Positions 1 through 9,605 are shown, numbered from the stretch's first letter. The stretch is 64,000 nt of DNA from Terriglobia bacterium (GCA_020073305.1 JAIQFK010000029.1:62001-126000), one strand, 5' to 3'. A program made the numbers and translations. Notes: a model not told the origin generated them from the sequence alone.

Positions 1-1097
1 GCGGAGAAATCTCTCACCATCGCGCGGATGCTGGCAAGCAGCCAGGGCGCCAGGGTGTGCTGGTAGGAGATCTGACCCGATGTTTCGTCACTGCGGCGGT
101 CCTGCCGCTGGCCGGCTTCGTATTGCAGCAATTCATCCGGCACCAGAAAATCGGCACGCCGGCTGCTCACGGCCAGGCTCAGCCGGCTCTTTTCGCTCCA
201 GCCGGTTGCGAAACGCGCACTGGCCCCGCCGGCTGTAGCTTTGTTCGTGAAATTCTGATCGACGGGCGGGTCGAGATACCGATCCGTGTGCGCGGAATCG
301 ACGCTGACTCCCGCCACCGTGCCCCCCCGCGAATACTGAGCGGAGACGTCGCCGCTGGCGGTCAAAAAACTGGCGCCATCGAAGACCGCCGAGCCGTGCC
401 AGCCGGCGCGAGTATCTTCCAGAGTCGTGACTTCAATCACGCCACCCAATTTGCGCCCGTACTCCGCCGGGTACCCGGCCGTGCGAACGTTCATCGACTG
501 GACCTCGTCGGCATCGAGGCCCGGCGCAAATGCGGGCGACCGGTTGTCCACCACGGGGAAACCGTCGATCACGTACTGCGTGTTGTACTCCGCCCCGCGC
601 GGGTGGAGCACGCCGTTGGCTTCTAGCAGCCACCCCGGCTGGGCTTGTACCAGATCGATCACCGCGCGCGCGGGCGCTGCAGCCGCGCGATCGTGCAGGG
701 TGTCTTCGCCGACGCGATACGCCGGAGACGTGCGGTGCGGATCAAGGAGCGTGTCGGAGTCCTTTACGACCACCGCGGTCTCGATCTGCGCGACGCGCAG
801 CGTCACCGTGTACTCGAGCGGCACTTCGGATTGAATCGCGACGAGCGTGGATACCGGGCTGAAGCCTTGCCGCTCGATATTCAGGCGGTAGACGCCGAAT
901 GGCAGGTGACGCGCCGTGTAGCGGCCCTGATTGTCCGTCGTGAAATTGAGCCGGAGCTGAATCGCATGGCTGAGCAGCGAGCCGGAAGCTTCGACACCGG
1001 CACCCGTGTCATCCAGCGCGGAAAGGCGCAGCTCACCGGTCCCACGCTGAGCGTGCAGAACGGTCGCGAACAGCAACAGGGCCCATCCAAGCCGCAC
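1..1097 (-). CDS. TonB-dependent receptor, N-terminal part (runs off the window)
   Basis: The minus-strand frame is open from about 1112 to base 1, giving about 365 residues of an outer-membrane receptor. A hydrophobic signal peptide (VRLGWALLLFATVLHAQ) is followed by a carboxypeptidase-regulatory-like beta domain (about residues 20-100, with the typical NFTTDNQGRYTARHLPFGVY pattern) and a plug domain (YVIDGFPVVDN; PAEYGRKLGGVIEVTT). This is the architecture of acidobacterial 'OmpA-like/TonB' receptors for polymers or chelates; the substrate cannot be told. I chose GTG at 1097 because GGAG lies at 1110-1107, nine bases upstream; GTG at 1112 is an in-frame alternative. The beta barrel lies outside the window. 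Confidence 0.85.
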   Translation of the reverse strand, partial: MRLGWALLLFATVLHAQRGTGELRLSALDDTGAGVEASGSLLSHAIQLRLNFTTDNQGRYTARHLPFGVYRLNIERQGFSPVSTLVAIQSEVPLEYTVTLRVAQIETAVVVKDSDTLLDPHRTSPAYRVGEDTLHDRAAAAPARAVIDLVQAQPGWLLEANGVLHPRGAEYNTQYVIDGFPVVDNRSPAFAPGLDADEVQSMNVRTAGYPAEYGRKLGGVIEVTTLEDTRAGWHGSAVFDGASFLTASGDVSAQYSRGGTVAGVSVDSAHTDRYLDPPVDQNFTNKATAGGASARFATGWSEKSRLSLAVSSRRADFLVPDELLQYEAGQRQDRRSDETSGQISYQHTLAPWLLASIRAMVRDFS

Positions 1098-1153
1098 CTC
1101 GCCAGTCTCCACTCTTGATCTTATTAGGAGTCACGCCAATCCACCAACCGCCG

Positions 1154-1984
1154 TTAGCAGAGCCGGTAAAACTTCTGCGCCGTGCCGCCAAGCAGCTTGT
1201 CACGCGCTTCGATAGGCTGCGGGCCCATGGCTTGCGTGAACGCAGCCAGCACTTCCTTCCAGGTTCCGGCGAGGGTGCAGACCGGCCAGTCGCTGCCGAA
1301 CATCAAACGGTCCGGGCCAAATAGCTGCATCACGTGCGTGACGTAGGGCCGCAAGTGCTCGGCTTTCCAGGCACGCGGATCGGCTTCGGTGATCATGCCG
1401 GAGAGCTTGCAATAGACGTTCGGGATTTTCGCGGCGGCGGCCATATCCTCCGCCCAGCCGTCCATCTGCTGTGCGGCGATCGGCGGCTTGGCGATGTGAT
1501 CGATAACCATGAACAGATCGGGCGCCTTTTCAGCCAGGCGCGGCACCAGCTTCAAATGTTGCGGACGCACCAGCAGGTCATACGGGATGTGGCGGCGCGC
1601 CAGCTCGCGTAACCCGCCAAGCACGTCTTCACGATGCAGCCAGTTGACATCCGGCTCATCGTGCACCAGGTGCCGCACGCCTTTGAATTTCGGATGGCGC
1701 TGGAACTCGTCGAGCGCCGCTCCAAGCCGGGGATCGGTCAGATCCGCCCAGCCCACCACGCCGCGGATGAATTCGTGCGCGGAGGCAAGATCCAGGAGCC
1801 AGCGTGTCTCGTCGAGAATGATGTTGGCCTGCACGATCACCGATCCCTCGAAGCGATTGCGCTTCAGGATCGGCTCGAGATGCTGTGGAAGAAAATTCCG
1901 CCGCAACGGCGAGGCGCCCGACGGCATCCACGGATACTGAAAACGGTCAACATCCCAGAAATGCTGGTGCGCGTCGATCCGCAT
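1154..1984 (-). CDS. Amidohydrolase (L-fuconolactonase-like TIM barrel)
   Basis: 276 residues, full length for the amidohydrolase-2 family. The N-terminal metal motif (MRIDAHQHFWD), the central VIDHIAKPP segment and the C-terminal FGSDWPVC motif with the metal-binding Asp are all present. These are hallmarks of the group containing L-fuconolactonase and related sugar-lactone or dicarboxylate-lactone hydrolases. It is probably cytoplasmic, having no signal peptide. It lies 132 bases downstream of the tandem-HExxH gene on the same strand. The exact substrate is unknown; a sugar lactone is the best guess given the many sugar oxidoreductases in the window. Confidence 0.8.
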   Translation of the reverse strand: MRIDAHQHFWDVDRFQYPWMPSGASPLRRNFLPQHLEPILKRNRFEGSVIVQANIILDETRWLLDLASAHEFIRGVVGWADLTDPRLGAALDEFQRHPKFKGVRHLVHDEPDVNWLHREDVLGGLRELARRHIPYDLLVRPQHLKLVPRLAEKAPDLFMVIDHIAKPPIAAQQMDGWAEDMAAAAKIPNVYCKLSGMITEADPRAWKAEHLRPYVTHVMQLFGPDRLMFGSDWPVCTLAGTWKEVLAAFTQAMGPQPIEARDKLLGGTAQKFYRLC

Positions 1985-2116
1985 GGGTCCATGATAAGGG
2001 AACTGGTTGCCGCGCTCGGATGTCCTTGGACTGCGTTTGGAACAGGGTACGTAAACGGAAGGGCTGTTACCAACAGCTATCCTTACAGATGTTGCCGATC
2101 CCCCCGAATCTCTGGT

Positions 2117-3304
2117 TCACGGTGTCGACAGCGGCTGGTCCAATATGGAACTCCGCATGCGCTCTCGCATAGCGCGAGCCTCCTTCGCCGTAAAGACCAG
2201 GAAGTTGTGGTTGGCTAGGCCCAACTCCTTCGGGCTCCATGGAAAATGCATGATTCCGACAGGCGAGTGGCCTCTCATCTGGAGTAGCAAATGACCGATC
2301 TCGTGCGCTACGACCAGGCCCAAGACGGTGCTTCGAGGGCCCGCGATGTATGGCATCAGTTCCGAAGCCCGGTCGAGCGAAATGTTAGCGATGCTGGCTG
2401 ATATATTGGCGAAACCGACGGTCTCGCCTATGACGCCAGGCTCCGGTCGAAAGCGGCTTAGGATCCTGAGGACGGGCTTTGTCGGGTCCGCAGGCTCAGA
2501 GCAGATGGCTTGGTCTTTGATGCTTTTGTCGGTGCGACCGCAGTCGAACCAGCTTACCTCGATCCCTGCTTGCTCGAACATTTTCCCGGCTTCCGCTTCG
2601 GCGCGGGCCAGGGTCGAAGCCGGCACCTTCGCAAGTCTGTAAACACGGATAGTGATCGCGGCTGATGGTTCTGACGCTGGTTTGTTACCGGCCCGTGCGC
2701 GGACGTTTGCGCGTATTCTCTTCGCTTCCCGAGGGAGGAACAGCATTGCGGCCTGTCTGGAAAACCTCAGTTCCTGATAGCGCCACCGCGCCTGCATGAT
2801 GCCGGCGGGCGAGTGCGCGTTCTTGCCGAGCAGCAGGTGGCCTAGTTCATGTGCGACGACATGGCCCAAAATCATCTCGAACTCCCTGCGATCCGCAAGT
2901 TCCCGAGTGCGGTCCGCATAGATATTGGCCACCACTCCAAAACCCTTTTTTGCGGGTAGGAGTGCCGACCCGAATATGTCCCCGCCAACTCCCAGGCTAT
3001 CTGCCATGGAGTTCGAGAGAAGCCGGAGCGCCAGTCTCGTGGGCGCGTCTGGCAGCGCGCAGGCTCTGTTCCGGACCGCCTCCTGCGAAGTGAGCGGGCA
3101 GTCCAGCCAGATGGTTGCAATGCCAATCCGTTCAAAAATCCTGGCAGACTCCTGCTCGGCCCGAACCAACATCTCGTGGGAAACCTTGGAGTAGTTGTAG
3201 ATGTGGACTTCGATCTGCAGTCGGGTATCCGGTGGCTGTGCGCCCAGACCAGCCACACTCAAGAAGAGGCTCAAACCAGCGAGCCCAGTCCCTGTAATGT
3301 TCAT
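2117..3304 (-). CDS. Secreted protein with two tandem HExxH putative metallopeptidase domains
   Basis: 395 residues with an N-terminal hydrophobic signal (LAGLSLFLSVAGLGAQ). Two homologous halves, about residues 29-200 and 216-390, each contain a Cys pair (C69/C82 and C255/C268), a DR-E-helix segment and a zinc-peptidase-like motif: HELGHLLLGKNAHSPAGIM at 152-170 and HEIGHLLLQMRGHSPVGIM at 334-352. The third His falls two residues further than in classical metzincins, and a Met follows, which resembles a Met-turn. Catalytic activity is inferred from HExxH only. The gene is divergent from the winged-helix kinase, with 171 bases between them. I do not know a named family for it. Confidence 0.7.
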   Translation of the reverse strand: MNITGTGLAGLSLFLSVAGLGAQPPDTRLQIEVHIYNYSKVSHEMLVRAEQESARIFERIGIATIWLDCPLTSQEAVRNRACALPDAPTRLALRLLSNSMADSLGVGGDIFGSALLPAKKGFGVVANIYADRTRELADRREFEMILGHVVAHELGHLLLGKNAHSPAGIMQARWRYQELRFSRQAAMLFLPREAKRIRANVRARAGNKPASEPSAAITIRVYRLAKVPASTLARAEAEAGKMFEQAGIEVSWFDCGRTDKSIKDQAICSEPADPTKPVLRILSRFRPEPGVIGETVGFANISASIANISLDRASELMPYIAGPRSTVLGLVVAHEIGHLLLQMRGHSPVGIMHFPWSPKELGLANHNFLVFTAKEARAMRERMRSSILDQPLSTP

Positions 3305-3484
3305 GTCGCCCTCCGCTGCGAGTTGCGCAGTGGGGGCGACTATGAATCACGTGAGCCGGTGGAGCGATGCAGTGACCCTGGTATCGGCCTGACATCTGGG
3401 TGACAAGTTAATCTGCTGAAAACAAACGTCCGCGGAGGCCGTCCCGGCCGTTTGTGCTAGACTTGCCCACCAGGAGTGCCGCTT

Positions 3485-6400
3485 GTGGGCGTCCCTAGCC
3501 CAGCCCGCCTTTTCCGCTTTGGCGCGTTCCAACTGGATCTGCGAGCGCGAGAACTGCGCCGCAACGGAGTCAAGGTCCGGGTTCCCGATCAATCCATCCA
3601 GGTCTTGGCGATGCTGCTGGAGCACCCCGGCGAAGTGGTTACGCGCGACGAGCTGCATCAGAGACTCTGGCCGAACGGCACCATCGTCGAGTTCGACCAC
3701 AGCATCAATGCCGCTATCAAGCGGCTGCGCCAGGCCCTGGAGGATTCGGCGGAAGCGGCTCGGTATGTCGAAACTCTGCCGCGGCTGGGCTACCGTTTCA
3801 TCGGCGCGGTGGGGCAGGCGCCGCCAGCTCAGGAAGCCCTTCCCTCTGACGAACCCGATCCCAGCACCGGCGAGCTGGAGGGAGAAACCGTTTCGCATTA
3901 CCGCATCCTGGGCAAGATCGGAAGCGGCGGCATGGGTGTGGTGTACAAGGCCGAAGACACGCGGCTCGGCCGTGTTGTCGCCTTGAAATTCCTGCCGGAC
4001 GAGTTCTCTGACGACAAAGCCGCACTGGATCGCTTTCAACGCGAAGCCCGCGCGGCATCGGCGCTGAATCATCCCAATATCTGTACCCTGCACGACATCG
4101 GTCAGGCCGATGGGCGGCCGTTCTTCGCGATGGAATACCTGGAGGGCCAGACCCTACGCGAGCGCATCGAGGCCGGGCCGCTGAAGCTCGAAGAGATTCT
4201 GGATCTTGGAATCCAGATTGCCGACGCACTGGATGCCGCTCACGCCAAAAGCATCGTCCATCGCGATATCAAGCCCTCGAACATTTTCGTGACCGCGCGC
4301 GGTCACGCCAAAATCATGGACTTCGGGTTAGCGAAACTCGTGCCCGAGCGAGCAGGCTTGAAACCTGCATTACCAAGCGATGCCGGCACAGAGGAACTGC
4401 TGACGAGTCCCGGTTCGGCTTTAGGAACGACAGCCTATATGTCGCCGGAGCAGGCGCGCGGTGAGCCGCTCGATGCGCGCACGGATCTTTTTTCCTTCGG
4501 CGTATTGCTCTACGAGATGGCCACGAGCCAGCGGCCGTTTCAGGGCAACACCACTGCCGTGGTCTTCGACGCCATTCTTAACAAGGCACCTGTCTCGCCT
4601 GCACGCTTGCGGCCGGATCTGCCCGCTGGTCTGGAGTTCATCATCAACAAGGCGCTGGAGAAGGATCGGGATGTGCGCTACCAGCATGCCTCGGAATTGC
4701 GCGCCGACCTGAAGCGGCTGAAGAGGGACACGGAGTCGGGAAAATCCGCCACCGCAGCGGCCGTCGTGCCGACTCCGAAGACCAGTCGCCGGCCTCTGTT
4801 GCTCGTGAGCGTGCTCGCGGGAACCCTGATTTTGATCGGAAGCGCAAGTGCCGTTGCGTGGTTCGCCTTGCGGCAGCCACCGGCGCCCATCGACAACCCG
4901 CTGGCCGGTGCTAAGTTCACGCGCCTTACCGATTTCCCAGGTGACGAAACGAGCGCCTCGATCTCGCCCGACGGCAAGTTTGTAACCTTCGTGTCGGATC
5001 GCGACGGTCGTGACGACCTTTGGCTCGGCCGGGTGGGTACCGGACGGTTCCAGAACCTTACGATGGGTAGTTTCTCTCCAAGCAACCGGAATTTATTTCA
5101 AGCGGGGTTCACGGGCGACGCGTCTGAGATATGGCTGCGCGGTCCTCCTTTGAATCGGATGCGCCTGATGCCTCTGATGGGCGGTCCACCGCATCCGTTC
5201 CTCGGCGAACACGCGGTGAACGTTGGCTGGTCGCACGACGGTACGCGCATCGTCTACCACACTGATGATCCGGGCGATCCCCTCTTCGTCGCGGATCGAG
5301 ACGGCGAAAATGCGCGGCAGATTTTTGTCGATCGCCCCGGAGTGCATAACCATTTCCCTACCTGGTCGCCGGATGGCAGATGGATTTACTTCGTGCATGG
5401 CATTCCCGATTCCTTGGAACTGGATCTGTGGCGCATCGGAGCCACGGGCGGTCAGCCGGAACGCTTGACGCAAAGTAACAAGTACATTGGTTTCCCCACG
5501 CCCTTGGACTCGCGAATCGTGCTCTATGTTGCCGAAGACCGGGATGGTTCCGGACCCTGGTTGTGGGCGTTGGACGTTCAGGGCAAAGTCACGCGCCGCA
5601 TTAGCTTCGGTTTGGAGAGATACACCTCGGTCGCCGCCAGTGTGGACGCGCGCCGCCTGGTTGCCGCGGTGGCGAACCCGGTTGCTAACTTGTGGAGCGT
5701 TCCCATTCTTGAGCGCATCGCTGAAGAGCACGACGCCAAGCCCTACACCCTGCCGAACGAGCGGGCGCTCATGCCGCGCTTTGGCGGAAAATTCTTATTC
5801 TATCTGTCTTCCCAGGGCGGCGGTGATGGTTTGTGGCGCTTGGAAGACGGTCAAGCGGCCGAGGTATGGAAGGGATCCTCAGGGGCTTTACTGGAACCGC
5901 CATCCATTTCCGGAGATGGTGCCCGGGCAGCTATTGTTCTCAGGCGCTACGGAAAACGGAACCTTTGGGTGCTCCAAGCGGACGGCTCCGAGCCGCGGGT
6001 CTTGACAGATGCGATCGATGTTCGGGGCGGGGCATCTTGGTCCCCAGACCGAAAATGGATTGTCACCGGCGGCAACGATGCAAAAGGCGCCGGCCTGTTC
6101 AAGATTCCGGTGGAGGGCGGCGCTCCAGTCCGCCTTGCTGGCACAGGTCTCAACCCGGTGTGGTCGCCCGATGGAGGCCTCATCGTTTATTCCGGGATAG
6201 ATGTTGGCGGCACAGAGCCGCTTCGCGCCGTTACACCGGACGGTAGTCCCGTCGATCTGCCTCCGATCCAGATTACTACGAGCGGCGAACGCTTCCGTTT
6301 TACGCCCGACGGCAAGGGACTTGTCTACATGCAGGGAGGATTCGGAGCGCAGGATTTCAGGTTGCTGAACCTCGCGACCCGGCAAACGCGTCAGTTGACC

Positions 6401-6523
6401 CATCTGACGAACCCTGCCGCCATGCGCACCTTCGACATTACCGCCGACGGCAAGCACATCGTGTTCGACCGGCTGCGAAACAATTCGGATATTGTGCTGA
6501 TTGATTTGCCGAAGCAGCCTTGA
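3485..6523 (+). CDS. Winged-helix DNA-binding / Ser-Thr kinase / TM / TolB-propeller fusion
   Basis: About 1012 residues. Numbering from GTG 3476 (1015 aa): an OmpR/CadC-type winged helix at about 10-112 ([25 protein letters not shown]), a Hanks-type kinase at 142-415 with GSGGMG at 149-154, Lys171, HRDIKPSN with catalytic Asp264 and DFG at 282-284, a membrane segment near 445-470 ([20 protein letters not shown]), and WD40/TolB-like repeats (SPDG motifs) to the end. GTG 3485 has AGGAG at 3472-3476, eight bases upstream, and is preferred over GTG 3476. DNA binding on the same chain as a kinase and a likely external sensor suggests a one-protein membrane signalling switch. The target and signal are unknown. 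Confidence 0.85.
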   Translation: MGVPSPARLFRFGAFQLDLRARELRRNGVKVRVPDQSIQVLAMLLEHPGEVVTRDELHQRLWPNGTIVEFDHSINAAIKRLRQALEDSAEAARYVETLPRLGYRFIGAVGQAPPAQEALPSDEPDPSTGELEGETVSHYRILGKIGSGGMGVVYKAEDTRLGRVVALKFLPDEFSDDKAALDRFQREARAASALNHPNICTLHDIGQADGRPFFAMEYLEGQTLRERIEAGPLKLEEILDLGIQIADALDAAHAKSIVHRDIKPSNIFVTARGHAKIMDFGLAKLVPERAGLKPALPSDAGTEELLTSPGSALGTTAYMSPEQARGEPLDARTDLFSFGVLLYEMATSQRPFQGNTTAVVFDAILNKAPVSPARLRPDLPAGLEFIINKALEKDRDVRYQHASELRADLKRLKRDTESGKSATAAAVVPTPKTSRRPLLLVSVLAGTLILIGSASAVAWFALRQPPAPIDNPLAGAKFTRLTDFPGDETSASISPDGKFVTFVSDRDGRDDLWLGRVGTGRFQNLTMGSFSPSNRNLFQAGFTGDASEIWLRGPPLNRMRLMPLMGGPPHPFLGEHAVNVGWSHDGTRIVYHTDDPGDPLFVADRDGENARQIFVDRPGVHNHFPTWSPDGRWIYFVHGIPDSLELDLWRIGATGGQPERLTQSNKYIGFPTPLDSRIVLYVAEDRDGSGPWLWALDVQGKVTRRISFGLERYTSVAASVDARRLVAAVANPVANLWSVPILERIAEEHDAKPYTLPNERALMPRFGGKFLFYLSSQGGGDGLWRLEDGQAAEVWKGSSGALLEPPSISGDGARAAIVLRRYGKRNLWVLQADGSEPRVLTDAIDVRGGASWSPDRKWIVTGGNDAKGAGLFKIPVEGGAPVRLAGTGLNPVWSPDGGLIVYSGIDVGGTEPLRAVTPDGSPVDLPPIQITTSGERFRFTPDGKGLVYMQGGFGAQDFRLLNLATRQTRQLTHLTNPAAMRTFDITADGKHIVFDRLRNNSDIVLIDLPKQP

Positions 6524-6635
6524 GACGCCCTCGAAGCCCGAGGTGACGACGGGTGGCGGCTTGGACAGGCGAGCGTCCCGTCTTGCTCATGGCACGCTGG
6601 TCGCCTCGGCGAAACTGCTGGGGACCGGACACCTC

Positions 6636-6811
6636 GTCTCCGACGACGGCGGCAAGGTTCCGCGCTGGCTGGCGGGATGGCAAGGAGCTTTTCTTCCTCT
6701 CTGGATCGCCAGATCGTGGTGGTCTCGGTCAAATGCGGAACTGAGATTGACTTTGGGCTTACGACCGGCCTCTTTCGGTCGCCCACGTCCTACCGCTCCT
6801 CGGACCGGTGA
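6636..6811 (+). pseudogene. Relic of a kinase-propeller C-terminus, frameshifted
   Basis: Reading across three frames gives consecutive pieces that match the end of the propeller in the local kinases: VSDDGGKVPRW (from 6636), then RDGKELFFLSG (from 6673), then DRQIVVVSVK...LTTGLFRSPTSYRSSDR (from about 6704 to the stop at 6809). The intact paralogues have the same order (for example WRRDGRELFYL, then the strand ending before TLFRAP). Two frameshifts in about 175 bases show this is decayed. It is on the same strand as the intact winged-helix kinase 113 bases upstream, so it could be the stump of a second copy cut by the insertion element. Confidence 0.6.
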
Positions 6812-6949
6812 AGTGCCGGTGGAGGGCGGCGTTGCCGTCACTGTCGGTACTCCAGCTTTAACTGATCTCGTGCATTGTCATAGCTGACCGTCCAGTTGCT
6901 CAATCGGGAACGTGGGAGTTAGGCCCGATAGCTGTTGGGAAATCTTAGT

Positions 6950-7023
6950 GCTGTATCGAAAGCGAACCGGTGATGATAGCTTCGGGTGGCGAGCGGGCCG
7001 CGCCAGTTCGCTTTCGATACAGC
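6950..7023. repeat. Perfect 18-bp inverted repeat abutting the insertion element
   Basis: GCTGTATCGAAAGCGAAC at 6950-6967 is repeated exactly in inverse orientation at 7006-7023, with a 38-base spacer. The right arm ends immediately before the element's terminal repeat at 7024. It could be a hairpin belonging to the element, the remains of an older terminal repeat, or a recombinase site. Confidence 0.75.
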
Positions 7024-7285
7024 GATTTGAACGAAGCCGGCCGCGTTTGCGGCGGATGCGCGGTCTATGTCATTTCAATCGCCCGGGGAGGGAGGATGTG
7101 GGCGACAACCGTCTTTTTCAGTCGACTTTGCGGTGCGCCGAGGTGGCAGTGGAAGTGAGATCGGGTCCAGAAGCGTATCCGAGTGAAGGTCGATGGCACG
7201 CGGCACGCGCTGGTTTCTTCCCTCGACGCGCAGGAAGAGTAACTGCGCCGGAGCACATAGTGTTGTGGACACGTGGGCAGATGTT

Positions 7286-8419
7286 TCATTGGGCCTCGAC
7301 CACGTTAAGTGGTGGCGCACGCATTCGGATCTGCGCGGCGGTCAATCGCTCGACGACGACCATGGGCCCACCACAAGATGGGCACGTCCACCGGACCGGC
7401 GCGTGAGAAAGCGGCAGAAGGGCCGCCCGTCGCCGGTTGGCCAGAAAGCCAAAATGCCGGATGCGAACGAAGCCGCGCGGCAGCAGGTGCAACAAGAATC
7501 GGCGTAAGAACTCCTCCACCGGGAGGGTCATCAGCCGCTGCTTATTCTTGTGGGCAGAATCGCGCCAGCGGAAGGTGACCTTGCCGTCGACGAAGCTGAC
7601 GAGCCGATGGTTGGAGATGGCCACTCGATGGGTGTAACGGCCCAGGTAATGCAGCGCATACTCAGGCCCACCAAAAGGGCGCTTCGAGTAGACCACCCAA
7701 TGGTGGCGGAACAGTTGCCGGAGCAGCGACGAAAATGCCTTGGGCTGGGCGAGAGACCTCAACTGCCCGTGGAAGCCGAGTTTGCCGGCAGCGAATGCTT
7801 GCCGGAGAGCCGCGACAAACTTGCCTCGAAACACGCACCCTAGTACCTCGATCGGGAGAAAGAACCGATAGTGCGAGTGGATCCAGCGCGTATGATCGGG
7901 CGACAGTCCGCCTGCCGCAACGACGCAGTGAATGTGCGGGTGAAGTTCGAGCTTCTGGTTCCAGGTATGCAGCACGCTGAAGAAGCCGATCTCGGCGCCG
8001 AGACGGCGCGGGGTGCGCGCGACTTCGAGCAGGGTTTCGGCGCTGGCACGAAACAGCAGGTCGTAGACCACCTTCTTGTTCTGCAACGCGAGTGGCGCCA
8101 GTTCATGTGGCAGCGTGAAGACCACATGCACGTAGCGCGTCGGCAGAAGTTCCCGGCTGCGCGCGGCGAGCCATTGGTCCCGCGCGTTGGCCTGGCACTT
8201 GGGGCAGTGTCGGTTTCTACACGAGTTGTACGAGATAGTGGTGCGACGCCCGCACCGTGAGCACTCATCGATGTGGCCACCGAGCGCTGCTGTTCGGCAA
8301 CGCTCAATCGCCAGCAAGACTTTCACGTGTTGCCACGTGAGCCACCGGCGGCTCCGCTCGATGAATGTGTTTCCCGCGGCGCGGATGAGATCGGCCACCT
8401 CCAGTGGCGGCCGGGGCAT
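7286..8419 (-). CDS. IS91-family HUH transposase
   Basis: 377 residues. An N-terminal zinc-binding region (CSRCGRRTTISYNSCRNRHC and CPKCQ, about residues 58-85) precedes the HUH metal motif HPHIHCVV (about 190) and the tyrosine region HYLGRYTHRVAISNH (about 267). These identify a rolling-circle, Y2-type transposase of the IS91/IS801 group that nicks one DNA strand. Its ATG directly follows the TAA of the recombinase gene, so the two are translationally linked. Length and motifs look intact, so the protein may be active. The stop lies about 260 bases inside the left terminal repeat. Confidence 0.9.
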   Translation of the reverse strand: MPRPPLEVADLIRAAGNTFIERSRRWLTWQHVKVLLAIERCRTAALGGHIDECSRCGRRTTISYNSCRNRHCPKCQANARDQWLAARSRELLPTRYVHVVFTLPHELAPLALQNKKVVYDLLFRASAETLLEVARTPRRLGAEIGFFSVLHTWNQKLELHPHIHCVVAAGGLSPDHTRWIHSHYRFFLPIEVLGCVFRGKFVAALRQAFAAGKLGFHGQLRSLAQPKAFSSLLRQLFRHHWVVYSKRPFGGPEYALHYLGRYTHRVAISNHRLVSFVDGKVTFRWRDSAHKNKQRLMTLPVEEFLRRFLLHLLPRGFVRIRHFGFLANRRRAALLPLSHAPVRWTCPSCGGPMVVVERLTAAQIRMRAPPLNVVEAQ

Positions 8420-9295
8420 TTACTTGTCTTGTGTCGGCTCGACTTTCAGCGGCAGCGCATCCAGCGGACTCGCGGTGGCGTTGAGATGGCGCTGGGAGAG
8501 GTGCAGATAGATCGTGGTCTTTTCCAAATCGCGGTGGCCCAACAGCAGTTGGATCGTGCGCAGGTCGGCACCGGCTTCGAGCAGGTGAGTGGCAAAGCAG
8601 TGCCGCAAGGTGTGCGGGTGAAGCTCTTTCTGGATGCCGGCTCGGTGGGCCGCCTGCTGGCAGGCTTGCCAGACCACATTGGTGTGGATCGGCTGATCCC
8701 CAGTGTGCCAGCGGTTGCCGGGAAACAGCCATACGCGGGGCTTGCGACGCAGACCGCGCCAGTGTTCGCGCAACGCCTCCAGCAGCTTCGGGCTGAGCAT
8801 CACATCGCGGTCTTTCCGGCCCTTTCCACCCTGAATATGGATGACCATGCGCTGACTGTCGATGTCGCTGATCTTCAGGTGCGTTAACTCGGCTCGTCGC
8901 ACTCCGGTGGCATAGAGCGTCATCAGCAGAACGCGGTGGAACGGGCTAAGAGCCGCATCGATGAGGCACGCGACCTCGTCCTGACTTAGGATCGCCGGCA
9001 GATGGACAGCTCTCTTGGGATAAGGAGTCTCCGCCACGCTCCATGGCTTTTTGAGCGTCTTGACGAAGAGGAAGCGGATGGCCGCCACATGCTGCATCAC
9101 CGTGTTGGCGGCCAGTTTTCGCTGGCGGAACAGGTGCGCCTGGTACTGGCGGATGTGCTCAGGGCCTAACTGGTCGGGCTGCCGATGGAAGTACCTGGCA
9201 AAGTCCTCGACGATGCGAACGTAAGTGCGTGTTGTATTCTGGGAAAAGTTACGACGCTCGAGTTCCTCGAGCATCGTTTTGCGTAAATGGGTCAC
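8420..9295 (-). CDS. Tyrosine recombinase/integrase accompanying the IS91-like transposase
   Basis: 291 residues. An N-terminal SAM-like core-binding domain (SQNTTRTYVRIVEDFARYF) is followed by the catalytic domain with Arg in ATGVRRAELTHLKISDID, the HTLRHCFATHLLEAGADL box, LLGHRDLEKT and a C-terminal Tyr in TIYLHLS. All catalytic residues (R, H-x-x-R, H, Y) appear present. XerC-like recombinases are known partners in some IS91-type elements, where the role may be resolution or target capture. The gene begins 68 bases inside the right terminal repeat and is followed without a gap by the transposase. Confidence 0.9.
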   Translation of the reverse strand: MTHLRKTMLEELERRNFSQNTTRTYVRIVEDFARYFHRQPDQLGPEHIRQYQAHLFRQRKLAANTVMQHVAAIRFLFVKTLKKPWSVAETPYPKRAVHLPAILSQDEVACLIDAALSPFHRVLLMTLYATGVRRAELTHLKISDIDSQRMVIHIQGGKGRKDRDVMLSPKLLEALREHWRGLRRKPRVWLFPGNRWHTGDQPIHTNVVWQACQQAAHRAGIQKELHPHTLRHCFATHLLEAGADLRTIQLLLGHRDLEKTTIYLHLSQRHLNATASPLDALPLKVEPTQDK

Positions 9296-9488
9296 AGGGA
9301 CACCTCCTTGTGACCCGACAATATCCCACCATCACTTGGCTGCTGACCTATCCGCACGCGAAGCGTCCGCCGCGCGGGCGGCTTCGTTCAAATCCCCATG
9401 TGATGATGAATGCGGCGCGGAAGTTGGTAAGCCTTGCGCTGCCGTGAGCGGCGTCTCACGACACTGATCGCGATTGTTGGACGGGAGA

Positions 9489-9575
9489 TCAAATGCCGAA
9501 CAAGCCGGCTAACTGCTCTTCCCACAGCTCCCTGCGTCCGGTTGTCAGGTCCAGTCGATAGACCTTGGCCCGCCG
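9489..9575 (-). pseudogene. Relic of a second kinase-propeller C-terminus
   Basis: The minus strand encodes AKVYRLDLTTGRRELWEEQL before a TGA at 9491-9489. The neighbouring intact kinase has RAYRLDLSSGKKELWKQFV at the corresponding propeller strand. Nothing upstream or downstream continues the homology in this copy, so it is a stub. The rest of 9395-9605 shows no gene. Confidence 0.55.
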
Positions 9576-9605
9576 GTGTCCCGGCAGCCAACATGGCTGA
9601 AGGCT

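Larger units (their letters stand above)
7024..9394 (-). mobile_element. Two-gene insertion element: tyrosine recombinase + IS91-like transposase with terminal inverted repeats
   Basis: The 22 bases at 7024-7045 match the reverse complement of 9373-9394 at 21 positions (GATTTGAACGAAGCCG at the tip), and after a short gap another 10 bases match at 9 (7050-7059 against 9363-9372). Between these ends lie only the recombinase and transposase genes, both on the minus strand. The 2371-bp unit is therefore proposed as a whole element. No target duplication is visible at its edges. Classical IS91 elements lack terminal inverted repeats of this kind, so the family assignment rests on the transposase, not on the ends. 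Confidence 0.7.

Noticed and set aside
645-1118. Plus-strand open frames over the TonB receptor
   Set aside because: They are antisense to the receptor, whose minus-strand frame is open and has clear domains.
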